Shown one piece after another: positions 17,201 to 26,988 of a stretch of DNA of 48,546 bases; position 1 is the stretch's first letter; every line of letters starts with the position of its first letter. A program made the position numbers and the translations under genes. The stretch is from Acidobacteriota bacterium (lineage in GTDB: Bacteria > Acidobacteriota > Terriglobia > Bryobacterales > Bryobacteraceae), in assembly GCA_016871015.1 (NCBI GenBank), contig VFZX01000013.1, positions 1 to 48,546 on the forward strand, in the 5' to 3' direction. The notes beneath the pieces are model-generated. The model had not been told where the DNA came from. It ran no database searches and worked only from the letters and a program-made list of their open reading frames with translations.

Positions 17201-20200
17201 ATGCCGGTGCATACGAAGCAATTGTTCAGCGCGCTCCTGGTGAGCGCTTTGATGATGGGCCAGCAGAGCCTGTCGACGCTGCGCGGAACGGTCAAGGACA
17301 GCTCCGGAGCCGCGGCCGCCGGAGTCGAGATTACGATCACCGAAGTCGCAACCAGCATCCGGGTCCGCGTAACGAGGTCTGACGGCCAGGGCGATTTCGA
17401 AGTGCCCGGCCTCAAAGCGGGTGCGTATCAATTGCGGGCCTCGCAGCCTGGATTCAAGTCGTTCGTCGCTGACGATATCCGCCTTCTATCGAGCCAGGTC
17501 CGCCGCGTCGACGTCACACTCGAGCTCGGCGCCGTCGAGACGCAGGTAACGGTGAGTGAAAGGGCGGCGGCGATTGAGACCGAGCAGGGCAAGATTTCGG
17601 CCGAGTTCTCCGGCGCACGATACAAGGATGTTCCCATTCCCGGGAACCGCTTCGGCGGGACAGCCCCGGTGCTCGTGGTCCTGCCGCAGGTGCAAGGCGG
17701 TAGAAGCGGCGGTACGGGCATCACGTTCGCCGGCCAGAAGTCACCGCAACTCAACATGGGCATGGATGGTGTGAAGGAAGAGACGCTGAACACGCAGACG
17801 GTGAACATGGAGTTCGTCGAGGAGGTCCGGCTCGTGGCGGTGAACAATACGGCTGAGTTCAGCCGTATTGGCTACTTCGACACGGTGAGCAGACGCGGCA
17901 ACAATCAGTATCACGGCGAGGCGTCCTACTACCAGCAGAACTCGGCTCTCTACGCGCGCGGATTCTTCGAGAGACAGAAGACCTGGGACCTCTACCACAT
18001 CTTCAATATCGTGGGATCAGGCCCGATCATCAAGAACAAGACCTTCTTCTACGCAATCTGGAATGCCGAGCGCGTTCCTGGCAAAACCTTCCGCAACATG
18101 ACGGTTCCGACCGAGGCCATGCGCCGTGGCGACTTCTCTCAATTGCTCACGGTGACGCCCCAGGTTGCCGTCCGCGATCCGCTCAACGGGCAGCCCTTCG
18201 CTGGCAACATCATTCCCACGGCGCGGCTGAATGGGGTCTCGACGAAGGTGCGGGATCAGTTCATGCCGGGGCCCAACGTGGGAGACCCGAACCGGCTGGT
18301 GAACAACTTCGACTGGGTCCACCCGTATCCGAGCGATCAGTTCCGCGCCGACGTCGTCACAACGCGCATTGATCACCAACTTCGCAACGACAACTCGTTC
18401 TACGGACGGTTTTCCGCATACTTGCCCCGATACATCACGCCGGGCAACTATCCGGCGACCGCCACCAGCAGCCGTCGCCAAAGCCACTCGTGGGTGCTGG
18501 TGGACACGCACATCTTCTCGCCCACGATGATCAACACGTTCACCTTCGGTGGCAACCGCGACGGCCGCGACGTCGGCATCGAGATCAACGGTTTCCAGCC
18601 GCCGCAAGGCGCGAAAGTGGTTGCCGACCTCGGCCTGCAAGGGCTCAGCCCGAAGGTCCAGTCGTTTGGCGACAAGGGAAGCGGTTTCCCGATCATGAAC
18701 ATCACGGGTTACACGACGCTCACCACCGGGCACGGCGGCAGGCAGGATCCCTGGAGCTTCACCTTCGCGGACGCGGTCACGCGGTCCACCAACCGGCACG
18801 TGTTGAAGTTCGGCGGCGAACTCCGCACCTTCCTCGACTTCAACGGCCTGATCCCGGAGAGCACCTATGGGCGGTACACGTTCAACGGCTCGTTGGCCAA
18901 CAATGCGTATGCCGATTTCCTGCTCGGTCTGCCTTTCCAAAGCGAGCGCCTCGATCCGATCGTCGACCGCTACCGTACGTCGAAGGAACTGGGCCTGTTC
19001 GTTACCGACACGTTCAAGGTGAACAGCAAGCTCAACCTCGACATCGGCATTCGCTGGGACTACTTCACCGCCACCACCTTCCGGGATGGACTCATGCTCA
19101 ACTGGGATCCCGGTTCGGGGAACATCATCGTGCCCCAGGCAGTCCGCGACAAGATCAGCCGCAACTATCCCACCAACATCGGTATCGTGACCGGAGACGT
19201 TGTGCCCCGCCCGGACCGCAAGAACTTCGCGCCCCGGCTCGCCGCCGCCTACCGGTTCTCGGACAAGACCGTGTTCCGCGGCGGCTACGGCATTTACAAC
19301 GAGTTCTTCGGCCGCTTCGTCCGGGCTGAGGGTGGCGGCCCATTCCAGATCGGCGACACCTACTTCAATTCGGTCACCGGCGGCCAGGCGCTCTTCCAGT
19401 TCCCGAATCCGTATCCTGCAGGATCGGTGGCCTCCACCATTCCGTCGCAGAGCGCCAATGGCTATCCATCGCAGACCACCAACGGGTACATCCAGCAGTA
19501 CAACGCCACCATCGAGCAGCAGTGGCGCGATATTGGCGTGCGGCTCTCCTACATCGGATCGCGCAGCTCCGGTTTGAACTACAACCTTTCCCTCAACAAG
19601 CCGCAGCCGAGCCTGATCCCATTCACCGCGGCACGACGCCCGTATCCGCAATTCGTGAACCTGGCCTTTCCGCAGACCGATGGCCGCAACAAGTACCATT
19701 CGTTCACTCTCGAAGGGAAGCGGCGGACCGGCTGGGTCACGTTCGACGCCGTATGGACCTGGGCCAAGAGCATGTCGGACAACCTCAACCTCCAGGATCC
19801 CTACAGCCACGTCTTCTGGAACCGCGAGGACTCGATCCCCCGGCACCGGGTGGTGATCAACAGCCTGTTCGAGCTGCCTGTAGGCCGCGGCAAAAGCTTC
19901 GCCTCAAATATCCCAAAGGCCGCGGACTACGCCATCGGAGGCTGGAAGATCGCCTGGATCGCCTTCTTCCAAACCGGCCAGTTCTTCTCGCCAAGTTTCG
20001 CCGGCAGCGATCCGTCACGCACCAACACGGTGGGCGGACTCCCCGACCGTATCTGCAACGGCAACCTCCCGCCCGGTGAACGGAGAATCAGCCGGTGGTT
20101 CGACGGTTCCTGCTTCGCCGTCCCGCAGGCTGGACGCTTCGGCAACTCGGGCGTCAATATTCTCGAGGGTCCGGGGCTGCACAGCCACGCGGCGAGCATC

Positions 20201-20407
20201 ACCAAGCGGTTCCTGTTGACCGAACGGTTCTCATTGGACTACATGGCGACGGCCTCGAACGTCTTCAACCACCCGAACTTCGAGTTTCCCGGGGCGAACA
20301 TCTCCGTGCCCGGGCAGCTTGGAGTGATCACGGGGCAGCATGGCCGGTTCCGGGCCGAACGGAGCGGCGCCCGGTTCATGGACATGCGGCTGCGGCTGCA
20401 GTTCTGA
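17201..20407 (+). CDS. Oar-like TonB-dependent receptor with carboxypeptidase-regulatory domain
   Basis: The 1068-residue protein has a signal peptide ending near residue 20, a carboxypeptidase-regulatory beta-sandwich (LRGTVKDSSGAAAAGVEITI to GAYQLRASQPGF), a plug region with LNMGMDGVKEETLN and a barrel that ends in MDMRLRLQF, an aromatic outer-membrane beta-signal. The plug is more divergent than in the other three receptors of the window, with PGNRFGG in place of the usual NGRN block. A GGGG-rich ribosome-binding site precedes the ATG at 17201. It follows the DUF1080 gene by 16 bp and precedes the small secreted protein by 12 bp, so the three probably form one transcript. The ligand is unknown. 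Confidence 0.93.
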   Translation: MPVHTKQLFSALLVSALMMGQQSLSTLRGTVKDSSGAAAAGVEITITEVATSIRVRVTRSDGQGDFEVPGLKAGAYQLRASQPGFKSFVADDIRLLSSQVRRVDVTLELGAVETQVTVSERAAAIETEQGKISAEFSGARYKDVPIPGNRFGGTAPVLVVLPQVQGGRSGGTGITFAGQKSPQLNMGMDGVKEETLNTQTVNMEFVEEVRLVAVNNTAEFSRIGYFDTVSRRGNNQYHGEASYYQQNSALYARGFFERQKTWDLYHIFNIVGSGPIIKNKTFFYAIWNAERVPGKTFRNMTVPTEAMRRGDFSQLLTVTPQVAVRDPLNGQPFAGNIIPTARLNGVSTKVRDQFMPGPNVGDPNRLVNNFDWVHPYPSDQFRADVVTTRIDHQLRNDNSFYGRFSAYLPRYITPGNYPATATSSRRQSHSWVLVDTHIFSPTMINTFTFGGNRDGRDVGIEINGFQPPQGAKVVADLGLQGLSPKVQSFGDKGSGFPIMNITGYTTLTTGHGGRQDPWSFTFADAVTRSTNRHVLKFGGELRTFLDFNGLIPESTYGRYTFNGSLANNAYADFLLGLPFQSERLDPIVDRYRTSKELGLFVTDTFKVNSKLNLDIGIRWDYFTATTFRDGLMLNWDPGSGNIIVPQAVRDKISRNYPTNIGIVTGDVVPRPDRKNFAPRLAAAYRFSDKTVFRGGYGIYNEFFGRFVRAEGGGPFQIGDTYFNSVTGGQALFQFPNPYPAGSVASTIPSQSANGYPSQTTNGYIQQYNATIEQQWRDIGVRLSYIGSRSSGLNYNLSLNKPQPSLIPFTAARRPYPQFVNLAFPQTDGRNKYHSFTLEGKRRTGWVTFDAVWTWAKSMSDNLNLQDPYSHVFWNREDSIPRHRVVINSLFELPVGRGKSFASNIPKAADYAIGGWKIAWIAFFQTGQFFSPSFAGSDPSRTNTVGGLPDRICNGNLPPGERRISRWFDGSCFAVPQAGRFGNSGVNILEGPGLHSHAASITKRFLLTERFSLDYMATASNVFNHPNFEFPGANISVPGQLGVITGQHGRFRAERSGARFMDMRLRLQF

Positions 20408-20419
20408 GAAAATCGGACC

Positions 20420-21055
20420 GTGGCCCATCGCTTCGTTTTCGCGGCACTCGCCGCGGCATCCTGCCTGGCGCAGGCTCCCGCCGGACGCTGGGACGGCTCG
20501 GTTGAATTGGCGGGCCTCAAAGTGCCGTTCACCGTGCAATTCGAAAACGGGAGCGGACTGGCCGGTTCGTTCGCCCGTGGCGAGGCGCGGGTATCCTACT
20601 CCGGGAGTTTCGATGCCGGGTCGGGCGCGCTGGTCCTGAAGGGCTCCGGGGTACGGTTCGAGGGCAGGCTGGCCGACGGCGTGCTCAAGGGCACGCACAC
20701 CGGCCCGCTGGGGACGAGCAGGTTCACAGCGTCGGCATACTGCACGGGCTCCTACGATGGCGAGGCCGGTCCGGACATCGCAGGCGAGTGGACTACCGAT
20801 GCCGGCTGGCGCGTATGGATCCGCCGCAGCGGCGAGGACACGCTGGTCACGGTGTCAAGGCGGGAAGGCGCCATTGGGCCGCTCGCGGGACGCTACAACG
20901 GCGCCTATTTCGACTTGGCCCACTTTGACGGCCAGCGCGGCGCGCTCCTCGAAATCGAGCCCAGGAAGGACGGCTCGTTGGACCTGGTTTGGAAGGAACC
21001 GCGTCAGGAGCCTGTGAAGCTGCGCGCAGCGAAAGCCGCTGCCGCACGGCCTTAG
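20420..21055 (+). CDS. Secreted beta-sandwich protein resembling the N-terminal domain of acidobacterial TlpA-like proteins
   Basis: A 211-residue protein beginning at GTG 20420 with a signal peptide (cleavage after SCLAQA). The following GRWDGSVELAGLKVPFTVQF and FARGEARVSYSGSFDAGSG segments resemble the beta-sandwich that precedes the thioredoxin domain in TlpA-like proteins of Acidobacteriota. Here no CxxC thioredoxin domain follows. Instead a second half repeats the DIAGEWTTDAGWRVWI theme, so the protein may be two related beta domains. It is probably periplasmic or surface-attached. Its position 12 bp behind the receptor suggests a joint role, but no catalytic residues are evident. Confidence 0.7.
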   Translation: MAHRFVFAALAAASCLAQAPAGRWDGSVELAGLKVPFTVQFENGSGLAGSFARGEARVSYSGSFDAGSGALVLKGSGVRFEGRLADGVLKGTHTGPLGTSRFTASAYCTGSYDGEAGPDIAGEWTTDAGWRVWIRRSGEDTLVTVSRREGAIGPLAGRYNGAYFDLAHFDGQRGALLEIEPRKDGSLDLVWKEPRQEPVKLRAAKAAAARP

Positions 21056-21066
21056 CCAACTGGCGT

Positions 21067-24000
21067 TCAGAATGTAATCTTCAGCCCCAATTGCAGATTT
21101 CGCGGATTGCGCGTCGCGCTGATCACACCGAACTGCGGCGACCCGAGCGCACGGCCGGGATCCTCCAGATTCACCCGGTTGAACGCGTTGAACGCTTCCA
21201 GCCGGATCTGCACCTCCACGCGCTCGCCCACATGATGCGACTTGAGCAGCGAAAGGTCGACGTTGGCAATGCCCGGCCCGGTGAACAAGGCCCGGCCGGA
21301 ATTGCCGAACGTGAACTGCGCCGGGGCAGCGGCAGCGGCGGTGTCGAAGTAGCGGGCAATCGTCCGGTCGCTCTTGGGCAGCGCCGGGTTGCGCAGGACG
21401 TTGACCCGCTGCGATCCACCAAACGCATTGGTGTTGTTGTTCTGCGTCACCAGCCCGTTGGGACTGCCCGCTTGAAGCGTCAGGATCACACCCAGTCCCC
21501 AGCCACCCAGAATCGACGCCGCCGGACCCGAGTTCAGCCACCGCCGCTTGCTCCCCCACGGAAGCTCGTACACCGAACTGAACGCGAGCCGGTTCCGCAC
21601 GTCGTTGCCCGACAGAGCCTTCTCCGCCCGGCGGTCGTAGAAGTTTTGAATGCCGCCGCCGACCTGGCCCAGTTCCTGGCCCGAGGTCACGTCGTCGATG
21701 AACTTGGAGAACGTGTAGTTGGCGAGGAAATTCAAACCCTGCGAGAACCGCTTTTCGACCTTAATGTTCATCCCGTGGTAGCTCGAATTGCCCCAGAACG
21801 GAGTCACCGTCGTGACGTTGTTGAACTGCGGGAACGGACGGCGGATCTGCGCGTTCCCCGGTCCGAGCTGTTCAGGCCGGAGCTGGTTGATCGACGTGCC
21901 CGGACCCGGAAGCTTGCGGCCAACATTGCCCAGGTAGCTCAGCTCAAGCAGGGTCTGCCAGCCAATGTCCTGCTGGACCGAGAAGTTCCACTGCTGAGAG
22001 TATCCGATCCTCCGGTTGACCTCGACGAACTCGGGCGCGAACACCACCGGCTGGCCCACCCGGACGGCTCCAAACGCGGCGGTCTGCGCGGCCCGGCCCG
22101 TGGCCGGGAATCCGTTGCGCAGCAGGAACGGCGCGGTGATGCCGTTGTCCGGCGTGGTGAAGCTGCCGCTGGTTTCATATCCGGCGCTGGTGTTGTTGGA
22201 CCCCGGGAGCGGCGGTCCGAAGAAAACGCCGAATCCGCTGCGGACCACCGTACCCGGCCTCGCCTTCCAAGCGATTCCGATGCGCGGCATGAAGTTGTTG
22301 TAGTCACCGCCGTACACGTTGCGCCCAACGCCATCCTTGCCCGCGAAGGTCACCACGCCCGGTGTTCCCGACACCGGATTGATGGCCGCCAGATCGAATC
22401 CGTTCTGCCGGTCATTCTGGTCGAAGCGCGGCGTGTGGGTCTCCCACCGCACTCCAAGGTTCAGCGTCAGTGTGGGCGTCACCTTCCAGTCGTCCTGAAC
22501 GAACAGGGCGAAGTACTTGGCGCGGCGGTCCAAGATGTCAGTGAACCGGATCGATCCAGTGTTCGGCCATCCGAGAAGCAGGCTCGCCACCGCATTGCCA
22601 CTGTTGTTGATCGTGGGCTGGGCAGTACCCTGCGGGGAAAAGCCCATCGTGCCGGAAATTGCCGGCCTGAAGTCGTCCACGTTGCGCGACAGGCGGATTT
22701 CGCCGCCAAACCGCAGCGAGTGGCTGCCCTTGAACCAGGACACTGCGTTCACCAGGTGCGAGTCATGGATCGGAATCTGGATCCGCTCATGCGTCCCTGA
22801 GCCAAGGTTGGTGTATCCGGCAGCGGCCACGGTGGGGAAAGCGAGGTCCTGCACGCCCCGCAGTCCGAGCTTGGTGGGCCAGCCTTCACCGAGGCCGAGA
22901 CTGATGCTGTGGAAACGGCGGGGCTGCCAGTTGAAGCGGAAATCGTTGATCATCGCCGCGCTGAAATTGTGCATGTAGCTGGCCAGGTAGCTGAAGGCGC
23001 GGCGGTCAGCGACATTGCCGTTGGGGTCGGCGGCAGGAGTGGGGAACACCGTGGTGTTGTAGGTCGGAAAATCGTGCACGACGATGCGGGCGTAGACGCG
23101 GTCGTTGTCGCTGAACGTGTGGTCGACCCGGGAAGTCCACGTAGTGATGTTGAGGGCGCTGGTCGCGTTCGCCACGAAGTTGTTCGCGCCTGCGGAATTG
23201 GACGGCGGCCGGTTGGCCTCCGGATAATGCGTGGCGAAGGCCGCTCCCACCGGATCGATCCGGCCAGCCGGGATCAAGTTGCCCGGGAACTGGATCCTGG
23301 GCGAGGTACCGGGGTCAAAGATGGGGACCAGTGCACCCGCGGCGGTCACGGTCCGCGAAAAATCGCCGCGCCGCTCGATCGCGGTGGGGACGGTCAGGGT
23401 CCGCACCACGCCCACCCGCTGGCGCTGCCATTCGGAATGTGTGAAAAAGAACGTCCGGTTGCGGCCGTTGTAGAGCTTAGGGATCCACACCGGGCCGCCG
23501 GCGTAGAAGCCAAATACATTCCACCGGAGCGGTGGCCGGTTGGCGGCGAAGAAGTTGCGGGCGTCCAGCTTGTCGTTGCGGAAGTACTCGTAGGCGCCGC
23601 CGGTGAACTTGTTGGTTCCGGCGCGGGTGGTCATGCTCACCACGCCCGCCGCCGAGTTGCCGAGCTCGGCGGAGTAGGAATTCTGGTGGATGCGGATCTC
23701 CTGCACGGCTTCCACAGGCGGATTGAAGAGCGCCTGCGAGACTTCGAGGGCGATATTGGAGGCATTGACGCCGTCGAGCATCCATTGCTGGGAGTCGCTG
23801 CGGGATCCGGCGATCGTCACCCGGGGCCGGATCACGTCGCCTTCGATGTAGACGGCGTTGCCCATCAGCGCCAGGAGCTGGCCGACCCGGCGTCCGTTGA
23901 GCGGCATGTCGACGATGGTCTTGTTCTCGATGAACTGGCCAACCGTGGCGGTCTCCGATTCGAGGAGCGGCGTGGCAGCCGATACGTCAACTGATTCGGC

Positions 24001-24324
24001 CACCTGCCCCAGCGCGAGCTTCAGATCCAAGCGGCTGACCCGGCCCAGCTCCAGCACGATTCCCGTTCGCGTGGAGGGCTGGAATCCGGTGGCATCAGCG
24101 GTGAGCCGGTACCGGCCCGGAGTGAGCAGCGGGAACGTATATTCGCCCTGTTCGTTGGTGGTGGCAGCGGAGGCAACTCCAGTGTCCTCGCTCAACAGGC
24201 GCAGGTTGACCTTGGCCAGCCGCGCGTCGGAAGGATCCGTGACGATGCCAGTCAGCGAGGCGGTGGAAATCTGCGCGGCGGCCACAGAGGCGCAGATCAG
24301 CAGGTAATAGAACGTGCGAGACAT
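21067..24324 (-). CDS. Oar-like TonB-dependent receptor with carboxypeptidase-regulatory domain
   Basis: The 1085-residue receptor has a short signal peptide (cleavage near SVAAAQ, residue 18), a carboxypeptidase-regulatory domain (LTGIVTDPSDARLAKV, GEYTFPLLTPGRYRLTAD) and a plug with IVDMPLNGRRVGQLLALMG and QWMLDGVNASNIAL. The beta-barrel ends in LQLGLKITF. It is convergent with the small secreted-protein gene (11-bp gap) and divergent from the small membrane-protein gene at 24382. It stands alone without SusD or enzyme partners on its strand. The ligand is unknown. Confidence 0.93.
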   Translation of the reverse strand: MSRTFYYLLICASVAAAQISTASLTGIVTDPSDARLAKVNLRLLSEDTGVASAATTNEQGEYTFPLLTPGRYRLTADATGFQPSTRTGIVLELGRVSRLDLKLALGQVAESVDVSAATPLLESETATVGQFIENKTIVDMPLNGRRVGQLLALMGNAVYIEGDVIRPRVTIAGSRSDSQQWMLDGVNASNIALEVSQALFNPPVEAVQEIRIHQNSYSAELGNSAAGVVSMTTRAGTNKFTGGAYEYFRNDKLDARNFFAANRPPLRWNVFGFYAGGPVWIPKLYNGRNRTFFFTHSEWQRQRVGVVRTLTVPTAIERRGDFSRTVTAAGALVPIFDPGTSPRIQFPGNLIPAGRIDPVGAAFATHYPEANRPPSNSAGANNFVANATSALNITTWTSRVDHTFSDNDRVYARIVVHDFPTYNTTVFPTPAADPNGNVADRRAFSYLASYMHNFSAAMINDFRFNWQPRRFHSISLGLGEGWPTKLGLRGVQDLAFPTVAAAGYTNLGSGTHERIQIPIHDSHLVNAVSWFKGSHSLRFGGEIRLSRNVDDFRPAISGTMGFSPQGTAQPTINNSGNAVASLLLGWPNTGSIRFTDILDRRAKYFALFVQDDWKVTPTLTLNLGVRWETHTPRFDQNDRQNGFDLAAINPVSGTPGVVTFAGKDGVGRNVYGGDYNNFMPRIGIAWKARPGTVVRSGFGVFFGPPLPGSNNTSAGYETSGSFTTPDNGITAPFLLRNGFPATGRAAQTAAFGAVRVGQPVVFAPEFVEVNRRIGYSQQWNFSVQQDIGWQTLLELSYLGNVGRKLPGPGTSINQLRPEQLGPGNAQIRRPFPQFNNVTTVTPFWGNSSYHGMNIKVEKRFSQGLNFLANYTFSKFIDDVTSGQELGQVGGGIQNFYDRRAEKALSGNDVRNRLAFSSVYELPWGSKRRWLNSGPAASILGGWGLGVILTLQAGSPNGLVTQNNNTNAFGGSQRVNVLRNPALPKSDRTIARYFDTAAAAAPAQFTFGNSGRALFTGPGIANVDLSLLKSHHVGERVEVQIRLEAFNAFNRVNLEDPGRALGSPQFGVISATRNPRNLQLGLKITF

Positions 24325-24381
24325 GTTGCCGCAATTCTAACAAAGGGCGCCGCGGGGATTCTATGGTATCGTCATGGAACG

Positions 24382-24753
24382 ATGCTGCCAAGGACGCGGT
24401 TGAGCCTCTACTACCTGTTCACGTACCTGTCGGTCACCGGACTCGCCCTGATGATCGCGCCAGGCTGGACCCTGAAAGCGCTGTTCGCCTCCCGCGAGTA
24501 CGACGACGTGATGCCGCGGTTCGTGGGAATCCTGATGCTCGCCATCGCGCTCATCGTGAGCCAGATCATCCGGTTTCGCGTCGTGCAGCTTTATCCTGTC
24601 ACGATCCTGATCCGGCTGGTGATCTGGTTCTACGTGCTCTGGCTGTTCTTCCATTCCGGCGACATGTTCTTCGCCGCGGTGCTGGGAGTTTTGGGGCTCG
24701 GAATCGTGCTCACGGGAATCAGCTATCTGGCGGAGCGCGGCAAGAAAGCTTAG
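24382..24753 (+). CDS. Four-helix integral membrane protein of unknown function
   Basis: The 123-residue protein has four clear hydrophobic segments (about residues 9-27, 44-65, 71-90 and 94-115) and ends in a basic ERGKKA tail. I recognise no named family. It is divergent from the receptor gene at 24324, and its stop overlaps the convergent stop of the Gfo/Idh/MocA gene by 4 bp. An ATG at 24382 precedes the first helix directly. It is likely an inner-membrane protein. Confidence 0.7.
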   Translation: MLPRTRLSLYYLFTYLSVTGLALMIAPGWTLKALFASREYDDVMPRFVGILMLAIALIVSQIIRFRVVQLYPVTILIRLVIWFYVLWLFFHSGDMFFAAVLGVLGLGIVLTGISYLAERGKKA

Positions 24754-25937
24754 GCCGGGCTGCCCTTCAAAGCCCCCGCATCAACCGCCGTGCTCTCCCA
24801 CTTTCCCGACCGCGCCGACTCGATCACCGCGTCGCACACCTTCTGCGTCTGTAGCGCGTTGCGGAAGTCAGGCTGAGTCGGATTGCCCGACTCGATCCCC
24901 ATCACGAAGTCGGCGAGAGCATTGAGGAACGTGTGCTCATAGCCGATGCACGTTCCCGGAACCCAATAGCGGTTCATATAGGGATGCTCCGAATTCGTCG
25001 TGTGGATCTTCCGCCAGCCCGTCAGGTGTGATTCCGTCTTCTTCCCCGACTGGAGCTGCTTGTACTCGAAGTACTGCAGGTATTCCGGCTCCTCGAGATC
25101 GAAGTAGACCGAGCCGTCCTCGCCGTTCATCTCGAACGTGTTGAAGTTCTTCCGGCCGCGCGCGTACCGGGTGGACTCAAACGTCCCCATCGAGCCATTT
25201 GCGAACTCGGCCAGGAACATGCACGCGTCGTCAATGCCCACCTTCTCCACCTTGCCGGTCACCGCGTGCTTACGCTCCGTGACAAAGGTCCGCGTCTGCG
25301 CGACAACGCGAGTGATCGCGCCGTTCAGCCACATCGCGGTGTCAATCGAGTGTGCGAGGAGGTCGCCAGTGACACCCGATCCGGCGACCGCGACGTCCAG
25401 CCGCCACAATGCCGCGCCGCCCTGCGGAACATCCGGAGAAATGGTCCAGTCCTGGAGGTACGTGGCCCGGTAGTGGAAGGCCCGGCCCACGCGTCCCTCC
25501 TCCACAAGCTGGCGCGCGAGAGCGATGGCCGGCACACGGCGGTAATTGAACCAGACCATGTTGGGGACACCCGCGGCCTCAACGGCGTTGGCCATCTCTT
25601 CGGCCTGTGCGACGCTCATCGCCAGAGGCTTTTCGCAGGCTACCATCTTGCCGGCTTTGGCCGCCGCCAGCGCGATCTCGAAATGCGTGTCGTTGGGCGA
25701 CCCGATGTCGATCAGATCAATGTCCGGCGCCTCGACGACTTTGCGCCAGTCCGTCTCCACACGTTCGTAGCCCCAGTTGTCGGCAAACGACTTTGCTTTT
25801 TCTGCGTTGCGCGCGCAGACCGCCTTCAAGACTGGCCTGTGCTGCACCGGGAAGAAGTCGGTGAGCCTCTTATAGGCGTTCGAGTGGGTCCGGCCCATGA
25901 AGCCGTAGCCGATCATTCCGACGCGGAGTTCCTTCAT
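24750..25937 (-). CDS. Gfo/Idh/MocA family NAD(P)-dependent oxidoreductase
   Basis: The 395-residue enzyme has the Rossmann motif GYGFMG (10-15) right after the start [10 protein letters not shown], the ACEKPLAMS motif with the catalytic-region lysine, and the C-terminal [14 protein letters not shown] segment with the family His/Asp pair. These enzymes oxidise or reduce sugar or inositol hydroxyls. I set the start at ATG 25937, where family members begin; the frame extends upstream without similarity. The ATG overlaps the stop of the TIM-barrel gene by 4 bp (ATGA), a common pairing in sugar or inositol catabolism. The substrate is unknown. Confidence 0.92.
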   Translation of the reverse strand: MKELRVGMIGYGFMGRTHSNAYKRLTDFFPVQHRPVLKAVCARNAEKAKSFADNWGYERVETDWRKVVEAPDIDLIDIGSPNDTHFEIALAAAKAGKMVACEKPLAMSVAQAEEMANAVEAAGVPNMVWFNYRRVPAIALARQLVEEGRVGRAFHYRATYLQDWTISPDVPQGGAALWRLDVAVAGSGVTGDLLAHSIDTAMWLNGAITRVVAQTRTFVTERKHAVTGKVEKVGIDDACMFLAEFANGSMGTFESTRYARGRKNFNTFEMNGEDGSVYFDLEEPEYLQYFEYKQLQSGKKTESHLTGWRKIHTTNSEHPYMNRYWVPGTCIGYEHTFLNALADFVMGIESGNPTQPDFRNALQTQKVCDAVIESARSGKWESTAVDAGALKGSPA

Positions 25938-26896
25938 TGCGCCGCTCCATTGCCATACTTGGCGATCAGGACGTCGAGGTACTTCTTGCACCGTTCGGTG
26001 GCCGACCAGGCGTCAGGCCAGAAACACAGGTCGATCGTCCACCAGTCGTGCGACAGGTTCGACGCGGCCAGCAGCTCCGGCATGATCTGATCGAAGTCGA
26101 GGACTCCGAGTCCGAAAGGCGGATGCGCCGAGGTCTCGTCCTCTCCCTTGGCATCTTTGTGGCAGGTGTTATCGGAGTCGATGAGGTGGATGTGGTTGAT
26201 CCGGCCCTTGAGCATCCGGATGTAGTCGATTTGGCTCGGATAGGTCTCTCTGCCGCCCTCATGCCGCGCGCCGACGACGGCGACCATCTGGCCGTGGCAG
26301 GTATCGTACTGGATCCCGAAGTTGGGACGGTTCACCGCATCGTGGATCCGGACCGCGTCGCTGGGCTTGTTGAACGCGAATCCCGGCTCGACTTCCCAAG
26401 TGACGTACTGGCCGGCGTCCTGCGCGATGTCGCTGCAGGTTTGCCAGGTGCGGACGACGCGGTCCATCGCGGTTGAGTAGTCGATCTCGCGATGGATGGT
26501 GGGCGGCTGGACGCAGTCCACGCGGATCCCGGTAATGCCCAGATCCGAACAGAATCCGGAGTTGGTCTTGAACTCCGCAATGTACTTCGACTGGTCTTCC
26601 GTGTTGATCAACTTCTCGCCCCAGAGATTGGCGGCGATCCCGCTGAAGCCGAGACCCATTCCAGCCATTTTCGCCTTCAACTCGGCCCGCTGGGATTTCT
26701 CCGGCATCGCGCCGGGCCAATTGTCGTTCGGACCGCCAGGGTTGCCTGGATTCGGGTGCGGCGGAAATCCGCCGAGCTCCACACCGTCAAATCCCAGTGC
26801 CTTGAGCTTGGTGAGCACGGTGTCGAAATCGATGGGGCAGCTTTGATACGGGCCGATGGTGTAGGCCCACGAGCCAATGGAGGTTCGTCTGGACAT
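25934..26896 (-). CDS. Sugar phosphate isomerase/epimerase (xylose isomerase-like TIM barrel)
   Basis: The 320-residue protein is an AP-endonuclease/xylose-isomerase-like TIM barrel. It has [11 protein letters not shown] at the start and [13 protein letters not shown] in the second strand. The metal-site acids and histidines appear in [19 protein letters not shown] and [10 protein letters not shown]. There is no signal peptide. An AGGAG ribosome-binding site lies 6 bp before the ATG at 26896. It is the first gene of a two-gene operon with the Gfo/Idh/MocA oxidoreductase, and probably epimerises or isomerises the same sugar derivative. It resembles 3-keto-sugar or inosose enzymes of soil bacteria, but the exact reaction cannot be read. 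Confidence 0.88.
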   Translation of the reverse strand: MSRRTSIGSWAYTIGPYQSCPIDFDTVLTKLKALGFDGVELGGFPPHPNPGNPGGPNDNWPGAMPEKSQRAELKAKMAGMGLGFSGIAANLWGEKLINTEDQSKYIAEFKTNSGFCSDLGITGIRVDCVQPPTIHREIDYSTAMDRVVRTWQTCSDIAQDAGQYVTWEVEPGFAFNKPSDAVRIHDAVNRPNFGIQYDTCHGQMVAVVGARHEGGRETYPSQIDYIRMLKGRINHIHLIDSDNTCHKDAKGEDETSAHPPFGLGVLDFDQIMPELLAASNLSHDWWTIDLCFWPDAWSATERCKKYLDVLIAKYGNGAAQ

Positions 26897-26988
26897 GTGG
26901 TCTCCTGATTGGTGAGGGGAACTACTATAGGTAACGCAAGCTGGAGCACCAGCGCAAGGCTTGGATCGTCTACAATGGATCGATCTCG

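Noticed and set aside
18017-19846. 609-residue minus-strand open frame opposite the second receptor
   Set aside because: Antisense to a full-length TonB receptor with intact domains. The product is low-complexity, rich in Arg, Val and Glu, and lacks motifs; it arises from the high GC codon pattern.
20989-22800. 603-residue plus-strand open frame
   Set aside because: Opposite the third receptor gene and without recognisable domains.
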